Shown: positions 7,783 through 16,873 of the stretch, piece after piece | How positions within the stretch are numbered: the first letter of the stretch is position 1 | Layout of the letters: the number at the start of each line of letters is the position of its first letter | Assembly (NCBI GenBank): GCA_963778375.1 | Contig: CAVZTX010000018.1 | Coordinates: 62,001 to 126,000 of the forward strand | Direction of reading: 5' to 3' | Source: CAVZTX01 sp963778375 | GTDB lineage: Bacteria > Chloroflexota > Ktedonobacteria > Ktedonobacterales > Ktedonobacteraceae | DNA length: 64,000 bases | Notes under the pieces: generated by a model | Told to the model about the DNA's origin: nothing | Seen by the model: the letters and a program-made list of their open reading frames with translations, nothing else | Databases searched by the model: none | Position numbers and translations under genes: made by a program

Positions 7783-9009
7783 TTATGCCTCAGCTATTGG
7801 CATCTGGGCTACGTCTGTTAACGCACGATCCAGCAGATCGGCGGCTTCGTCAAGGTCGGCGGCGGTGACGTTTAACGGTGGGACGATGCGCATGGTTGTT
7901 GGGCCAAGGGCGTTCAGTAAAAGGCCATGCTCAAGCGCTTGCTGTACGATGGTATGGGCAAGTTCGTGCTTGACGTTTACTGCTTGCATCAGTCCGATGC
8001 CGCGAGGATCTTCTATGAACGGGTATTTCTCGCAGAAGCCTTCCAGCTTACCCCGCCAGTAGGCACCCATTTTGTCGGCATTTTCAACCAGGTGCTCATC
8101 GAGGATGGTTTTGATGGTTGCGAGGCCAGCGGCGGAAGCAATAGGGTTTCCTCCAAAGGTTGTGCCGTGATCGCCGGGAGCAAAGAGGTCGGTACGTGGC
8201 CCGGTGAGCATTGCGCCAATAGGGATACCACCGGCGAGGCCCTTTGCCATTGTCACGATGTCGGGTATGACACCATAGTGTTCCCAGCTAAAGAACTTGC
8301 CGGTGCGGCCCATGCCCGCCTGCACCTCGTCGCAGATCATCACCAGGTTTTGCTCATCACACCACGTTCGCACCCCTTGTATAAATTCCTCCGTGCCCGG
8401 CCAAATACCACCTTCGCCTTGCACGGCTTCGAGCAGCACACCTACCGTTTTCTCGCTTGTAGCTGCCTTGAGCGCCTCCAGGTCGTTGAAGGGTACCTGT
8501 TTGAAACCCTCTGGCAGAGGTATCCATGTCGCCTGGTAGAATGCCTGACCCGTCGCTGCCGTTGTCGCTAATGTGCGCCCATGGAAACTGCGCTCCATGC
8601 TGATGATCTCAAAAGCTCCATCCCGATGTACTCTTCCGAATTTACGTGCTAGCTTGATTGCTCCCTCGTTAGCTTCCGCACCACTATTGCTGAAGAACGA
8701 ACGCATGCCTTTGCTGACTAAGCCAAGCTGCTCGGCCAGCTCAATCTGGCGCGTGTTGTAGTAGAGGTTGGAGACATGAATGAGTTGGGTTACCTGATGC
8801 TGTACGGCCTTTACAATCGCAGGATGGCAGTGGCCTAAGACATTGACTGCTATACCTGCTACGAGGTCGAGATAGACCTTGCCGTCGCTATCCCATACTC
8901 GCGGGCCTTCACCTCGCACAAAGGTTACAGGCTGACGCTTGAATGTTCCCTGGTAATACTGGTGTTCCAGTGCAACCCAATCGCGTGAATTCACTTCGGT
9001 TGTTGTCAT
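7783..9009 (-). CDS. argD: Acetylornithine aminotransferase
   Basis: 408 residues, class III PLP aminotransferase of full length. It transfers the amino group from glutamate to N-acetylglutamate 5-semialdehyde, the fourth step of arginine synthesis. Motifs in order: GIAVNVLGHCHPAI, FFSNSGAEANEGAIKLAR, FHGRTLATTAATGQ, CDEVQAGMGRTGKFF with the PLP-contacting Asp, and the Schiff-base Lys in TMAKGLAGGIPIGAM, then HGTTFGGNP. It lies 24 bases downstream of argJ in the same operon. ArgD-type enzymes can also act on succinyl-diaminopimelate or ornithine, but the argJ context supports arginine. Confidence 0.93.
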   Translation of the reverse strand: MTTTEVNSRDWVALEHQYYQGTFKRQPVTFVRGEGPRVWDSDGKVYLDLVAGIAVNVLGHCHPAIVKAVQHQVTQLIHVSNLYYNTRQIELAEQLGLVSKGMRSFFSNSGAEANEGAIKLARKFGRVHRDGAFEIISMERSFHGRTLATTAATGQAFYQATWIPLPEGFKQVPFNDLEALKAATSEKTVGVLLEAVQGEGGIWPGTEEFIQGVRTWCDEQNLVMICDEVQAGMGRTGKFFSWEHYGVIPDIVTMAKGLAGGIPIGAMLTGPRTDLFAPGDHGTTFGGNPIASAAGLATIKTILDEHLVENADKMGAYWRGKLEGFCEKYPFIEDPRGIGLMQAVNVKHELAHTIVQQALEHGLLLNALGPTTMRIVPPLNVTAADLDEAADLLDRALTDVAQMPIAEA

Positions 9010-9033
9010 AGATTTCTCCTGCTCTTTCTGTGT

Positions 9034-10245
9034 TTACCTTGAGTACAACGTGTTCTCATCAATATAACCATGGGTGAGGTCGCAACCCCAGGCTGTCGCT
9101 TGCGCCTCACCCAGGTGTAGATCAATCGCAATTGTTACATCACTACTCGCCATGGCTGCGCGTGCATCTTCCTGGCGATACTCTGCTGCCATGCCTTGCC
9201 TCGTCACCTGTACATCGCCGATGTAGATGTCAAAGTTGTTGGCATCGAGTTCGCAGCCGCTGGCTCCTAGGGCAGCTACAATACGTCCCCAATTGGGGTC
9301 GCCACCTGCCAGGGCGCATTGCCAGAGCGGTGAGAGCGTGACAGAACGCGCGGCCTTTACCGCATCGGACTTATCGCGTGCCCCTCGCACATGGACGGTC
9401 ATTAATTTGGTGGCTCCTTCACCGTCGCGAGCCATCTCCCGCGCCAGATACTGCGTCACATGCCGGAGGGCCTCACGGAATGTGTTCGCTTGCGAGTGCT
9501 GTTCGTTAATGGGAGTATTGCCAGCTAAGCCGTTAGCGAAGAGGATGCAGGTATCGTTGGTAGACATGTCACCATCCATGGCGATCATATTAAATGAATC
9601 CGCGACGGCGGTGCGTAGTTCTGCCTGCATCCAGGAGTGTTCTATGGCGGCGTCGGTTGTGAGGTAGCAGAGCATTGTGGCCATGTTTGGGTAGATCATT
9701 CCCGCGCCCTTGGTCACTCCACCTAAGCGTATGGTACGCCCGTCTATCTCAAATTCCAGGGCAATGCGTTTGGGGCGGGTATCTGTGGTCATGATTGCTT
9801 CGGCAAAGGCGTTTCCCTGGTCGCTGCTTAGTTCGATGGCTGTCACTCCTGCCTGGACCTTCTCAATTGGAAGCTGGCGACCGATGATGCCGGTAGAAGA
9901 ACAGAGCACCAGTTCCTGTTCCAAGTTCCAGCGTTGCGCTACAAATTCGGTCATGAGGTAGGCGTTGCGTAAGCCGGGTTCGCCTGTGGCGCAGTTAGCA
10001 TTGCCGCTATTGACGATCACGGCCTGCGCTCTACCGCTGCGCAAGTGCTCCTGGCAGACCATGACGGGTGCTGCTCGGGTGGTGCTGGGGGTGAAGGTGC
10101 CAGCGGCCACACAAGGCACATCCGATAGCAGGACGGCAAGGTCTTTGATCGAGGCATCCGACTTAATGCCGCAAGCGGTTACGCCAGCGCGAAAACCCTG
10201 GGGGGCAGTGACGCAATTATCGATTTCACGGAATACATTCGACAA
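9034..10245 (-). CDS. argJ: Bifunctional glutamate N-acetyltransferase / ornithine acetyltransferase
   Basis: 403 residues. Recycles the acetyl group from N-acetylornithine to glutamate and may also acetylate glutamate from acetyl-CoA. The self-cleavage site is intact: KGAGMIYPNMATML with Thr190 as the new N-terminal nucleophile of the beta chain. Other conserved parts are NSGNANCATG, CSSTGIIG, DGDMSTNDT and GGDPNWGR. The start codon is TTG at 10245, fixed by a strong GAGGAGGT site 7 bases upstream; no ATG fits. First gene of argJ-argD. Arginine operators of the ArgR type are not evident. Confidence 0.94.
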   Translation of the reverse strand: MSNVFREIDNCVTAPQGFRAGVTACGIKSDASIKDLAVLLSDVPCVAAGTFTPSTTRAAPVMVCQEHLRSGRAQAVIVNSGNANCATGEPGLRNAYLMTEFVAQRWNLEQELVLCSSTGIIGRQLPIEKVQAGVTAIELSSDQGNAFAEAIMTTDTRPKRIALEFEIDGRTIRLGGVTKGAGMIYPNMATMLCYLTTDAAIEHSWMQAELRTAVADSFNMIAMDGDMSTNDTCILFANGLAGNTPINEQHSQANTFREALRHVTQYLAREMARDGEGATKLMTVHVRGARDKSDAVKAARSVTLSPLWQCALAGGDPNWGRIVAALGASGCELDANNFDIYIGDVQVTRQGMAAEYRQEDARAAMASSDVTIAIDLHLGEAQATAWGCDLTHGYIDENTLYSR

Positions 10246-10329
10246 GGGAAGTACCTCCTCATTAGGTAGGGGAGCGATTTATCGCGCCCGTGTGGTGGGG
10301 TGGAACTTATGCAACTTGTTGTTTCCTCC

Positions 10330-10359
10330 ATTGTACTATGCGTAGGGATGTGCCTACAA
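10330..10359 (-). promoter_or_regulatory. Probable argJ promoter with dyad
   Basis: Minus-strand TTGTAG (10354-10359), 18 bases, TACAAT (10330-10335). A dyad GTAGG-N6-CCTAC (10342-10357) covers the -35 and upstream spacer, and an outer GTAGGG/CCCTAC pairing is also possible. It could be an operator or an RNA hairpin in the divergent region. Assigned by reading only. Confidence 0.45.
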
Positions 10360-10461
10360 CCCCTACTATAGCCACTTGCGTGATAGATGGTCTGTATCAA
10401 ACGTATACTTGTTTTGAAAGAAGACTTAACCCATCCGGTGCATTCGAGAGGAGCCGAGAGC

Positions 10462-11980
10462 ATGTACCCTTCGTTAAAGCGGATTATCTTTTCATTGCTA
10501 TCAATCAGCTTGCTTCTTGCTGCATTGTGCGGCTGTGACTCGAACAGCCCGACAAATGTGGTTCCTACTCCCACCCCGAATCCTTATGCACTATCTGGTG
10601 GAGGTGCTTGTGTGAAACTTAGCTCTCATCCGAAGCCGCCGTATATGAATGTTCAGGTCAGTCATGATACGTATCTTGATCATAGTGAGCCGATGCTGGT
10701 TGAGGACCCTACTAATCCGCTACATCTTGTGGGTGGCTCCAAATTCTTTACTGATCCGGCGCATTATCGCTTTCAGATTGGATATTTTGCCTCGTTCGAT
10801 GGAGGGTGTACCTGGACGGATGGGGGTGTTTTGCCGGGGTTTGATAAGAATGCGCTGACCTCGGATATTAGCTTTGCATTTGATACTCATGGGCATGTTT
10901 ATGCGGCAGTTTTATTTTCGGGGCCTAAGTCGGCAAGTGGTATCGCGGTTTCGACATCGAATGATGGGGGTAAAACTTTCGGTGTTCCTGTGATTGTCTA
11001 CTCACAGTCAGGATTACCAGGTTTTTAGCGACAAGCCGTGGATGGTGGTTGATTCGACGAAGGGCGCACGCAGTGGCTGGATTTACGTGGTGTGGTCCTA
11101 CGATCATAATGGAGCCTGTGGAGATGGAAACTTGTGCAGTGAGGAGTTGGGCTTTTCGCGTTCAACTAATGGTGGTAAAAGCTTTTCGCCTGTACGCCTC
11201 GTGGAGGGAAATGCGCCGTTCTGCACGAATCCCGCAAAGGGTCGCCCTGCCCATTCGATGAAGTGCGATGCGGTACAGGGCATTATTCCGGTGGTTGGGC
11301 CGGATGGTACGCTCTACCTTGCCACGCCGTACATTGATATCATGAGTGGTTCCATACCCACTCGGTTGATGGTGCTTTCCTCACGTGATGGTGGTGATAG
11401 CTGGAGTACGCCGGTGCTGGTGGCAACAATTCACGATATCGACGGCATCTTCCCGCCTGAGAGATACCGTAACCTCTCGCTGCCCGCGTTCGCCTGCGAC
11501 CCGCGTACGGGCCAGCTCTATATCACCTGGTCGGATAAAGGAACTGGGGATGCCGATATTCTGTTCAGCACCTCGAAAGATGGTGGACAAACCTGGTCTA
11601 CGCCAATTCGAGTGAATGACGATGCCGTGCGGAATAGGGTCAACCAGTTTCAACCACAAATGGCTGTCGCACCGGATGGGGTGATCAGCATTATATTCTT
11701 CGATACGCGCAATGATCCGCAGCATAAGCTGATCGATGTCTATCTCGCGCAATCCATCAATGCTGGGGTGTCGTTCCTCAAGAATATTCGTGTGACGACA
11801 ACCAGTTGGGATCCGGCGGTCAAAGCGCCGGTTGATTCTAATGGTTTGCAATTTATTGGAGACTATCAAGGACTGGCAGCCGACAGCAGCTTCGTGCATC
11901 CCTTCTGGAATGATACACGTACCGGCATTCAGGATATCTTTACGGCTGCCGTTCCAAGTGCACAACGCAGTGCGGGCTAG
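10462..11980 (+). pseudogene. Sialidase/BNR-like exported lipoprotein, frameshifted
   Basis: Reads as one exported propeller protein of about 505 residues split by a single frameshift near 10994-11000. The first part (10462-11028) has a signal peptide with possible lipid-attachment Cys in LLAALCGCDS, a Thr/Pro linker, then DPTNPLHLVGGS and SFDGGCTWTDGG repeats. The second frame takes over at SQDYQVFSDKPWMVVD and contains STNGGKSFSPV, SSRDGGDSWSTPV, STSKDGGQTWSTPI (Asp-box-like BNR repeats) and a final IGDYQGLAAD blade. The ATG at 10462 has GAGAGGAG upstream. Its end overlaps the convergent permease gene by 4 bases. Enzymatic activity is not evident, since the sialidase Arg triad cannot be placed. 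Confidence 0.72.
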
Positions 11981-13056
11981 AGCCAGCGGAATGAGCGCCA
12001 CGTTACCAGTAGTGAGGCAACAATCCAGGCCAACAGGATGAGAACTCCTGTTTGGATGGCTGCAAAGCCAGCACCATTATTGATAACCTGGCGCAGCGCA
12101 TCATTGAGATAATAGAGCGGCATGGCATGGGTCAATACTTGCATAAAGCCGGTTACACCATTCACCGGGAAGTAGGAACCGCCGAGGAACATCATCGGAA
12201 AGCTGATTAGCAATGTAATTGGCTGCGCGGCCTGAGACTTCCTGACGAAACTCGCTATCGCAAATCCTATCGCCAGCATTGTCAGCGCGCCCAACACAAA
12301 CATCAGGGCGACTAATCCGAGGCTGCCGTAAATTTGCACATTGAAGACCTTAACGGCTAAGATTAGCACGATTGCTCCTTGTACGAGTGAGAGTACCAGG
12401 TGAGCTACTACTTGCGCTCCAATCATTGCCATTGGTCTTAATGGTGTAGCTGCCAGACGCCTGGTGATTCCCATTTCCCGCCATAGCACAAGCTGGGTGC
12501 CAACTGCCAGGTTTGCCCACATTACTAGCATACCGAGCATACCGGGTGTGAGAACATCGATTGTGCGCAGGTTTTTCGATGCAACACCCTGTTCATCGAG
12601 CGTAAATGGTGCAGTTTGATGGGTGACTGAACGGTTAAAGCCATCCACAACTGAAGTAACTGCCAGTCGAGCCGTCGCAGCAGTGATGGGGCTACTTTGA
12701 TTGTAGTAGACCTGGATGTGTGCCCCACCCTGTGCAAGCTGTTGTCCAAAGCCGTTGCTCAGAATGATGATCGCGTCACGGTTGCCGTCTTTGAGCGCTT
12801 GCTGCTCCTCGGCGTAGCTGCCAGTGAATACTGTGAGCGAGTTCGTATGCTGCAAGGTGTTGATGATCTGTTCTGAAGTTTGCGAATGATCCTGGTCAAC
12901 GATGCCCAACTGCGTCTTTGGTGTGCCATTACCACCGAAGAGTGCGCCGAAGATCAGCATCGAAAGGACTGCTATCCCCAGGCTGGTGATGATGAGCATG
13001 CGCTGGCGGGTGAGCATGAGGAAGTTTGAGCGTACAAGTGTGATAAATGTTGACAT
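11977..13056 (-). CDS. ABC-2 type transporter permease
   Basis: About 359 residues from ATG 13056 (MSTFITLVRSNFLMLTRQR). One N-terminal span, a large external loop of about 140 residues (LGIVDQDHSQTSEQI and so on), then five spans with WANLAVGTQLVLWREMGITRRLAATPL, the coupling helix typical of ABC2_membrane exporters of the drug-export type. The closing segment FLGGSYFPVNGV is also typical of this family. It lies downstream of its ATPase on the same strand. An AAAGGAT site about 12 bases upstream supports the start over the ATG 39 bases further out. The substrate is unknown. Confidence 0.85.
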   Translation of the reverse strand: MSTFITLVRSNFLMLTRQRMLIITSLGIAVLSMLIFGALFGGNGTPKTQLGIVDQDHSQTSEQIINTLQHTNSLTVFTGSYAEEQQALKDGNRDAIIILSNGFGQQLAQGGAHIQVYYNQSSPITAATARLAVTSVVDGFNRSVTHQTAPFTLDEQGVASKNLRTIDVLTPGMLGMLVMWANLAVGTQLVLWREMGITRRLAATPLRPMAMIGAQVVAHLVLSLVQGAIVLILAVKVFNVQIYGSLGLVALMFVLGALTMLAIGFAIASFVRKSQAAQPITLLISFPMMFLGGSYFPVNGVTGFMQVLTHAMPLYYLNDALRQVINNGAGFAAIQTGVLILLAWIVASLLVTWRSFRWL

Positions 13057-13095
13057 AATGTGTTTTATCCTTTCTAATAGTGTAATTGATTGCAT

Positions 13096-13130
13096 TTATT
13101 CGGGGCGAAGTGCGCGTCCGGTCAGATCGA
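13096..13130 (-). pseudogene. Second copy of the ABC ATPase C-terminal tail
   Basis: Minus strand reads LDLTGRALRPE followed by TAA at 13096-13098. The same peptide, LDLTGRALRPE plus TAA (13173-13175), is encoded out of frame just beyond the present stop of the ATPase gene. The DNA repeat GGCGAAGTGCGCG plus CCGGTCAG appears in both places about 77 bases apart. This looks like the leftover of a tandem duplication of the gene end. Confidence 0.65.
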
Positions 13131-13198
13131 GCATGGCACCCGCAAGGAGTGCCACTACATGTCTTCTCACGATTATTCTGGGCGAAGTGCGCGGCCGG

Positions 13199-14140
13199 TC
13201 AGGTCCAGGAAGACGTCTCAAGGGTGGGCGAGCCGACCTGGAGGTCGGTGAGTGCTATGTTTCGTTGGACAGCGTATTCAAGCAGGCTCACGAGGGTAGA
13301 CTGCATGTTGGAAGAGTAAATGACAAGGCGTTCGTTTGATTGACGGATGCCTGTGACGTGAGGGAGGTTGCGTATAGCTTCGGAGGAGACCGTTGCATCG
13401 AGGTGACAATCGATGGTTGCCTGTGCTCCCAAGCGAGCGATGAGACCGGCGGCTGTATCAAGGGCGATGATCTGTCCGGTATCCATGATGGCGATGCGGT
13501 CGCATAGTGTCTGGGCCTCGTCCATGTAGTGGGTTGTGATGATAATGGTTTTGCCGCTCTCACGCAGCTTGAGCACGATATCCCAGAGCATACGGCGGCT
13601 CTGGGGGTCTAGTGAGGCGGTTGGTTCGTCCAGGAAGATCACTTGAGGGTCATTGATCAAGGCGAGGGCCAGGGCGAGGCGCTGGCGCTGTCCACCAGAA
13701 AGGTCTTGAGGATAGGCTTTTGCCTTCTCTTCAAGCGCAACCTCGCGAAGTAGTTGCCTGGGATCGCGTGATTTTGGGTAGAGCGAGCCGAAGAATTGAA
13801 GCGTCTCTAACACTTTTAGCTCCTGGAACAGGGTTGTGGCCTGGAGTTGTACGCCGATGATACGCTGTACAGCACGTTTCGCGGTGCGGATGTCCAATCC
13901 TGCAAGTATGGCGGTGCCAGAATCTGGGGTGCGGATGCCTTCGATCATCTCGAGTGTTGTGGTTTTGCCCGCTCCGTTTGGTCCGAGGACACCGAATATC
14001 TCTCCACGGTGGACGTTGAAGGAGATGTTATTGACGACGGTTTTGTGATGATAGCTTTTGACGAGGTTGCGCACATCTACCATCACTCCTGCTTCGGGGC
14101 GAGTGACAGTTGTGCTGACTAACTGTTCTTGTGAGATCAT
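13199..14140 (-). CDS. ABC transporter ATPase, frameshifted tail
   Basis: 313 residues, DrrA/CcmA-like ATPase partner of the permease. Walker A GPNGAGKTT, Q-loop QLQATTLFQELKV, signature LSGGQRQRLALA, Walker B VIFLDEPTASLDP, and switch His in TTHYMDEA. The C-terminus reads SPTLETSSWT and stops, but a one-base change would restore SPTLE-DVFLDLTGRALRPE ending at 13173, the common end of the family. The missing tail is outside the nucleotide-binding core, so the protein may still work. An AAAGGAT site lies 10 bases before the ATG. Divergent from the histidine kinase, which may regulate it. Confidence 0.85.
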   Translation of the reverse strand: MISQEQLVSTTVTRPEAGVMVDVRNLVKSYHHKTVVNNISFNVHRGEIFGVLGPNGAGKTTTLEMIEGIRTPDSGTAILAGLDIRTAKRAVQRIIGVQLQATTLFQELKVLETLQFFGSLYPKSRDPRQLLREVALEEKAKAYPQDLSGGQRQRLALALALINDPQVIFLDEPTASLDPQSRRMLWDIVLKLRESGKTIIITTHYMDEAQTLCDRIAIMDTGQIIALDTAAGLIARLGAQATIDCHLDATVSSEAIRNLPHVTGIRQSNERLVIYSSNMQSTLVSLLEYAVQRNIALTDLQVGSPTLETSSWT

Positions 14141-14390
14141 TGTTGATTGATCCTTTCATAACTAATGATTATTAAGAATAAGAGGAACAAGTAATTAGTT
14201 GTATGGAGTATAGCTTAGTCCAGGCCTATAGCAGATGTGCTTGGAGTCATCTTTGTAGTCACTGAATTTTAGTATCGGCAACCATGACTCGAAGTAATGG
14301 GTCATATCTCACCTTTTTCACATCCCTCGTCCGCGTAGCTATGCTATAATTGCGAAAGAGAAGTAAGCGGGATGTAAAAGGAACAGAGCT

Positions 14391-15707
14391 ATGTCCAACC
14401 AGCCAACAACTGAGGAACGAGCGCTATCGATCCCACCTACGGCCGGAGCAAGCGTTGCGTATATCTGCCTCGTCATCGGCTATCTGCTCACCATCCTTAC
14501 TACGACTCGCCTCACGCCGTTCAATTTCCTGATCTTTACCGCGCTCCAGGTGTGTTACTGTGCTTTGTTATGGTGGATGATATGGGTGGTAGGGAAGATT
14601 CCGAAGAAATGGCCGCTGCCATTGGCGCTGGGTCTACTGGTAGTGATCACAGGAGCTATAGGCGTGCTGCCGATCACTGGTCTGCAATGGGATTGGCTGC
14701 TCTTCCTGGTCACACTTTCAATGTTGGTTATGCATCTCCCTTTACGTCTGGGCATCAGTGTGGGTATTCTAGTATATATAGCGGCGGTGCTAAATCTCGG
14801 TTGGCTGAACGATTGGCATTGGTCTCAGGTCTATGTATCACTGCTCTCACTTTTTCCAGCCTTCTTATTCGTAGGGCTCTTCTCACTGGTCTTTCGCGTA
14901 TTGGAGGTACAGAAGGAACGTGCCGAGCATCTTTTACACCGGTTGGAGGTGTCGAATGCGGATTTGGAGCGGGCACATGCACAACTACAGGATTATGCGA
15001 ATGAGGTAGAAGAACTGACGATTGTGCGCGAGCGTACGCGTCTAGCACGCGAGATACACGATACGCTGGGTCATTACCTATCGATTTTGAATATTCAACT
15101 TGAGACGATTGGCAAATTGCAGGAACGCGATCCTGGTCGTGCCGCCGCCGAAGTTGCAGAGGCGCGTCGCGTTGCGTCTCAATCGATGCAGGAGGTGCGT
15201 AACGCTGTGGCGGCATTGCGTCCGACGAGCATAGCGGAGCTGAGTTTTGCCGAGGCGATTACGCAGTTGGGCAAGGAATTTGAGCGAAACGCGCCAGAGA
15301 CGGTCTTGACACTTGACCTTGAAACGGAGATACCAGCACTCTCCCCTGATATTTCGGTCGCGCTGTACCGGGCTGTGCAAGAAACGCTGACTAATATACG
15401 CAAACACGCGGAGGCGAGTAAAGTCCTGGTGCGGCTGCGCTACGAGGATGGGATGATAGATCTGCTTGTGCTTGATAATGGAAAAGGCGCGGCTCGTAGT
15501 GCTTCAGAACATCAGGGTGGTGGCTTTGGACTGGTTGGCCTGCGCGAACGGATTGAGCTACTAGGGGGGCAGGTGTCATATGGTCCGACTGAGCAGGGTG
15601 GATATCGTGTTACAGTACGCGTGCCTCTTCCGGCTGCTTCTTCACCTTCATTTGAGGTGAATCAGGCAAATAGCGGAACAGAAAAAGAGGCACGTATAGT
15701 TTTCTGA
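14391..15707 (+). CDS. Sensor histidine kinase, NarL-partner type
   Basis: 438 residues. Six hydrophobic spans (about 20-170) without a large outside domain, a coiled-coil linker (VLEVQKERAEHLLHRLEVSNADL), HisKA_3 dimerisation box with the phospho-acceptor His223 in LAREIHDTLGHYLS, and a HATPase_c domain with VQETLTNIRKHAEAS, DNGKGA and GGGFGLVGLRERIELLGG. The layout resembles DesK/LiaS kinases that sense membrane or cell-envelope state. It is co-directional with a rhodanese and a NarL-type regulator and divergent from an ABC exporter, a usual envelope-stress arrangement. A TATAAT (14345-14350) may be its -10. Confidence 0.9.
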   Translation: MSNQPTTEERALSIPPTAGASVAYICLVIGYLLTILTTTRLTPFNFLIFTALQVCYCALLWWMIWVVGKIPKKWPLPLALGLLVVITGAIGVLPITGLQWDWLLFLVTLSMLVMHLPLRLGISVGILVYIAAVLNLGWLNDWHWSQVYVSLLSLFPAFLFVGLFSLVFRVLEVQKERAEHLLHRLEVSNADLERAHAQLQDYANEVEELTIVRERTRLAREIHDTLGHYLSILNIQLETIGKLQERDPGRAAAEVAEARRVASQSMQEVRNAVAALRPTSIAELSFAEAITQLGKEFERNAPETVLTLDLETEIPALSPDISVALYRAVQETLTNIRKHAEASKVLVRLRYEDGMIDLLVLDNGKGAARSASEHQGGGFGLVGLRERIELLGGQVSYGPTEQGGYRVTVRVPLPAASSPSFEVNQANSGTEKEARIVF

Positions 15708-15720
15708 GAAAGGAAAGGCT

Positions 15721-16134
15721 ATGGAACCGATGTCGGTCAACGATATGGTTGCGGATGCACGTACGCGCATTTCGGGATTATCGATGGAGGAGATGCAGCG
15801 CGAACTGGAATCGGGCGATGCTGTTGTTGTTGATATACGTGATGTGCGTGAACGTTGGCGAGAAGGCACGATACCGGGAGCAAAGCATGTTCCACGCGGG
15901 ATGCTCGAATTCTGGGCTGACCCACAGAGCGAGTATCATAAGCGTTACATGGATCCACAGAAACGTACGATCGTCTATTGCGCGGGCGGGATGCGCTCAT
16001 CTCTGGCCGCAGATGTTTTGCAGAAAATGGGGTACCAGAACGTGGCTCACCTGGAGATGGGCTTCGATGCATGGAAAAAAGCTGGTGGTGCTACCCAAGA
16101 AGTGCCTATCCCCGAAGAGTTTCGTAAAGGATAG
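15721..16134 (+). CDS. Single-domain rhodanese
   Basis: 137 residues, soluble. Rhodanese-like fold with VVVDIRDVRERWREGTIPGA and the active-site loop YCAGGMRSS carrying Cys87, followed by DVLQKMGYQNVAHLEMGFDAW. The loop is six residues long, suited to sulfur (persulfide) chemistry. It lies between a histidine kinase (13 bases) and its response regulator (1 base), so the three are translated together. A role in redox or sulfur signalling with the two-component pair is possible but not shown. A GAAAGGAAAG site precedes the ATG. Confidence 0.9.
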   Translation: MEPMSVNDMVADARTRISGLSMEEMQRELESGDAVVVDIRDVRERWREGTIPGAKHVPRGMLEFWADPQSEYHKRYMDPQKRTIVYCAGGMRSSLAADVLQKMGYQNVAHLEMGFDAWKKAGGATQEVPIPEEFRKG

Positions 16135-16135
16135 A

Positions 16136-16864
16136 ATGGGCATGACAGCGCGCATTCGTATTTTGATCGTGGATGACCAGACGCTTGTGCGTGAGGGGTT
16201 TCGTAAACTGCTTGAATTAGAGCCGGATTTTGAAGTGGTGGGAACTGCCAGCAATGGAGAGGCTGCCATTAGCGTGGTCGAACGTCTCCATCAAGCGGGA
16301 ACGCCGCCCGATGTTATTCTGATGGATATTCGTATGCCGCGCATGGATGGTATCGCCGCTACGAAAGATTTGAAGGGACGTTGGCCCGATTCTCACATTG
16401 TCATTCTGACAACATTCGACGACACTGAACTCATTCACGCGGGACTGCGTGCGGGGGCGCTGGGCTATTCGCTCAAAGATATCACTGCCGAACAACTTGC
16501 TCTGACGGTACGCACTGCCGCACGCGGGCAGGTGCTCTTACAGCCGGATATTGCGAGCAAAGTTTTCTCTGCCTTTGCGCCCTCTGCTCCTCTCAGGTCG
16601 TCTACTCCTTCCTCAAATGCTACATTACCATCTTTCTCTCCCTCAACCTATATCGATTCTACGGCCCATGTTGAGCAACTGACCGAGCGCGAACGAGAGA
16701 TACTTGTGCTGGTTGCGAGGGGAGCATCGAATCGGCAAATAGCGGAAAATCTCTACCTCACAGAAGGAACTGTTAAAAACCATATGAGTAGTGTCCTGAG
16801 TAAATTGGGGGTGCGCGATCGGACGCAGGCCGCTCTCAAGGCGAAGGAACTGGGATTGGTATGA
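16136..16864 (+). CDS. NarL/FixJ-type response regulator
   Basis: 242 residues. The receiver domain (about 7-125) has the acidic pair VDD, phospho-acceptor Asp64 in ILMDIRMPRMDG, Thr in ILTTFDD and Lys in YSLKDI. A Ser/Pro/Thr-rich linker of about 40 residues leads to a LuxR-type HTH (about 177-240) with LTEREREILVLVARGASNRQIA and LYLTEGTVKNHMSSVLSKL. The start is taken at 16136, one base after the rhodanese stop. A second ATG at 16142 is also possible. It is the cognate partner of the kinase at 14391. Confidence 0.9.
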   Translation: MGMTARIRILIVDDQTLVREGFRKLLELEPDFEVVGTASNGEAAISVVERLHQAGTPPDVILMDIRMPRMDGIAATKDLKGRWPDSHIVILTTFDDTELIHAGLRAGALGYSLKDITAEQLALTVRTAARGQVLLQPDIASKVFSAFAPSAPLRSSTPSSNATLPSFSPSTYIDSTAHVEQLTEREREILVLVARGASNRQIAENLYLTEGTVKNHMSSVLSKLGVRDRTQAALKAKELGLV

Positions 16865-16873
16865 TCAGGGCTA

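Noticed and set aside
10990..11030. Programmed frameshifting in the sialidase-like gene
   Set aside because: No slippery heptamer or strong stem follows the site, and other genes nearby are shifted in different ways.
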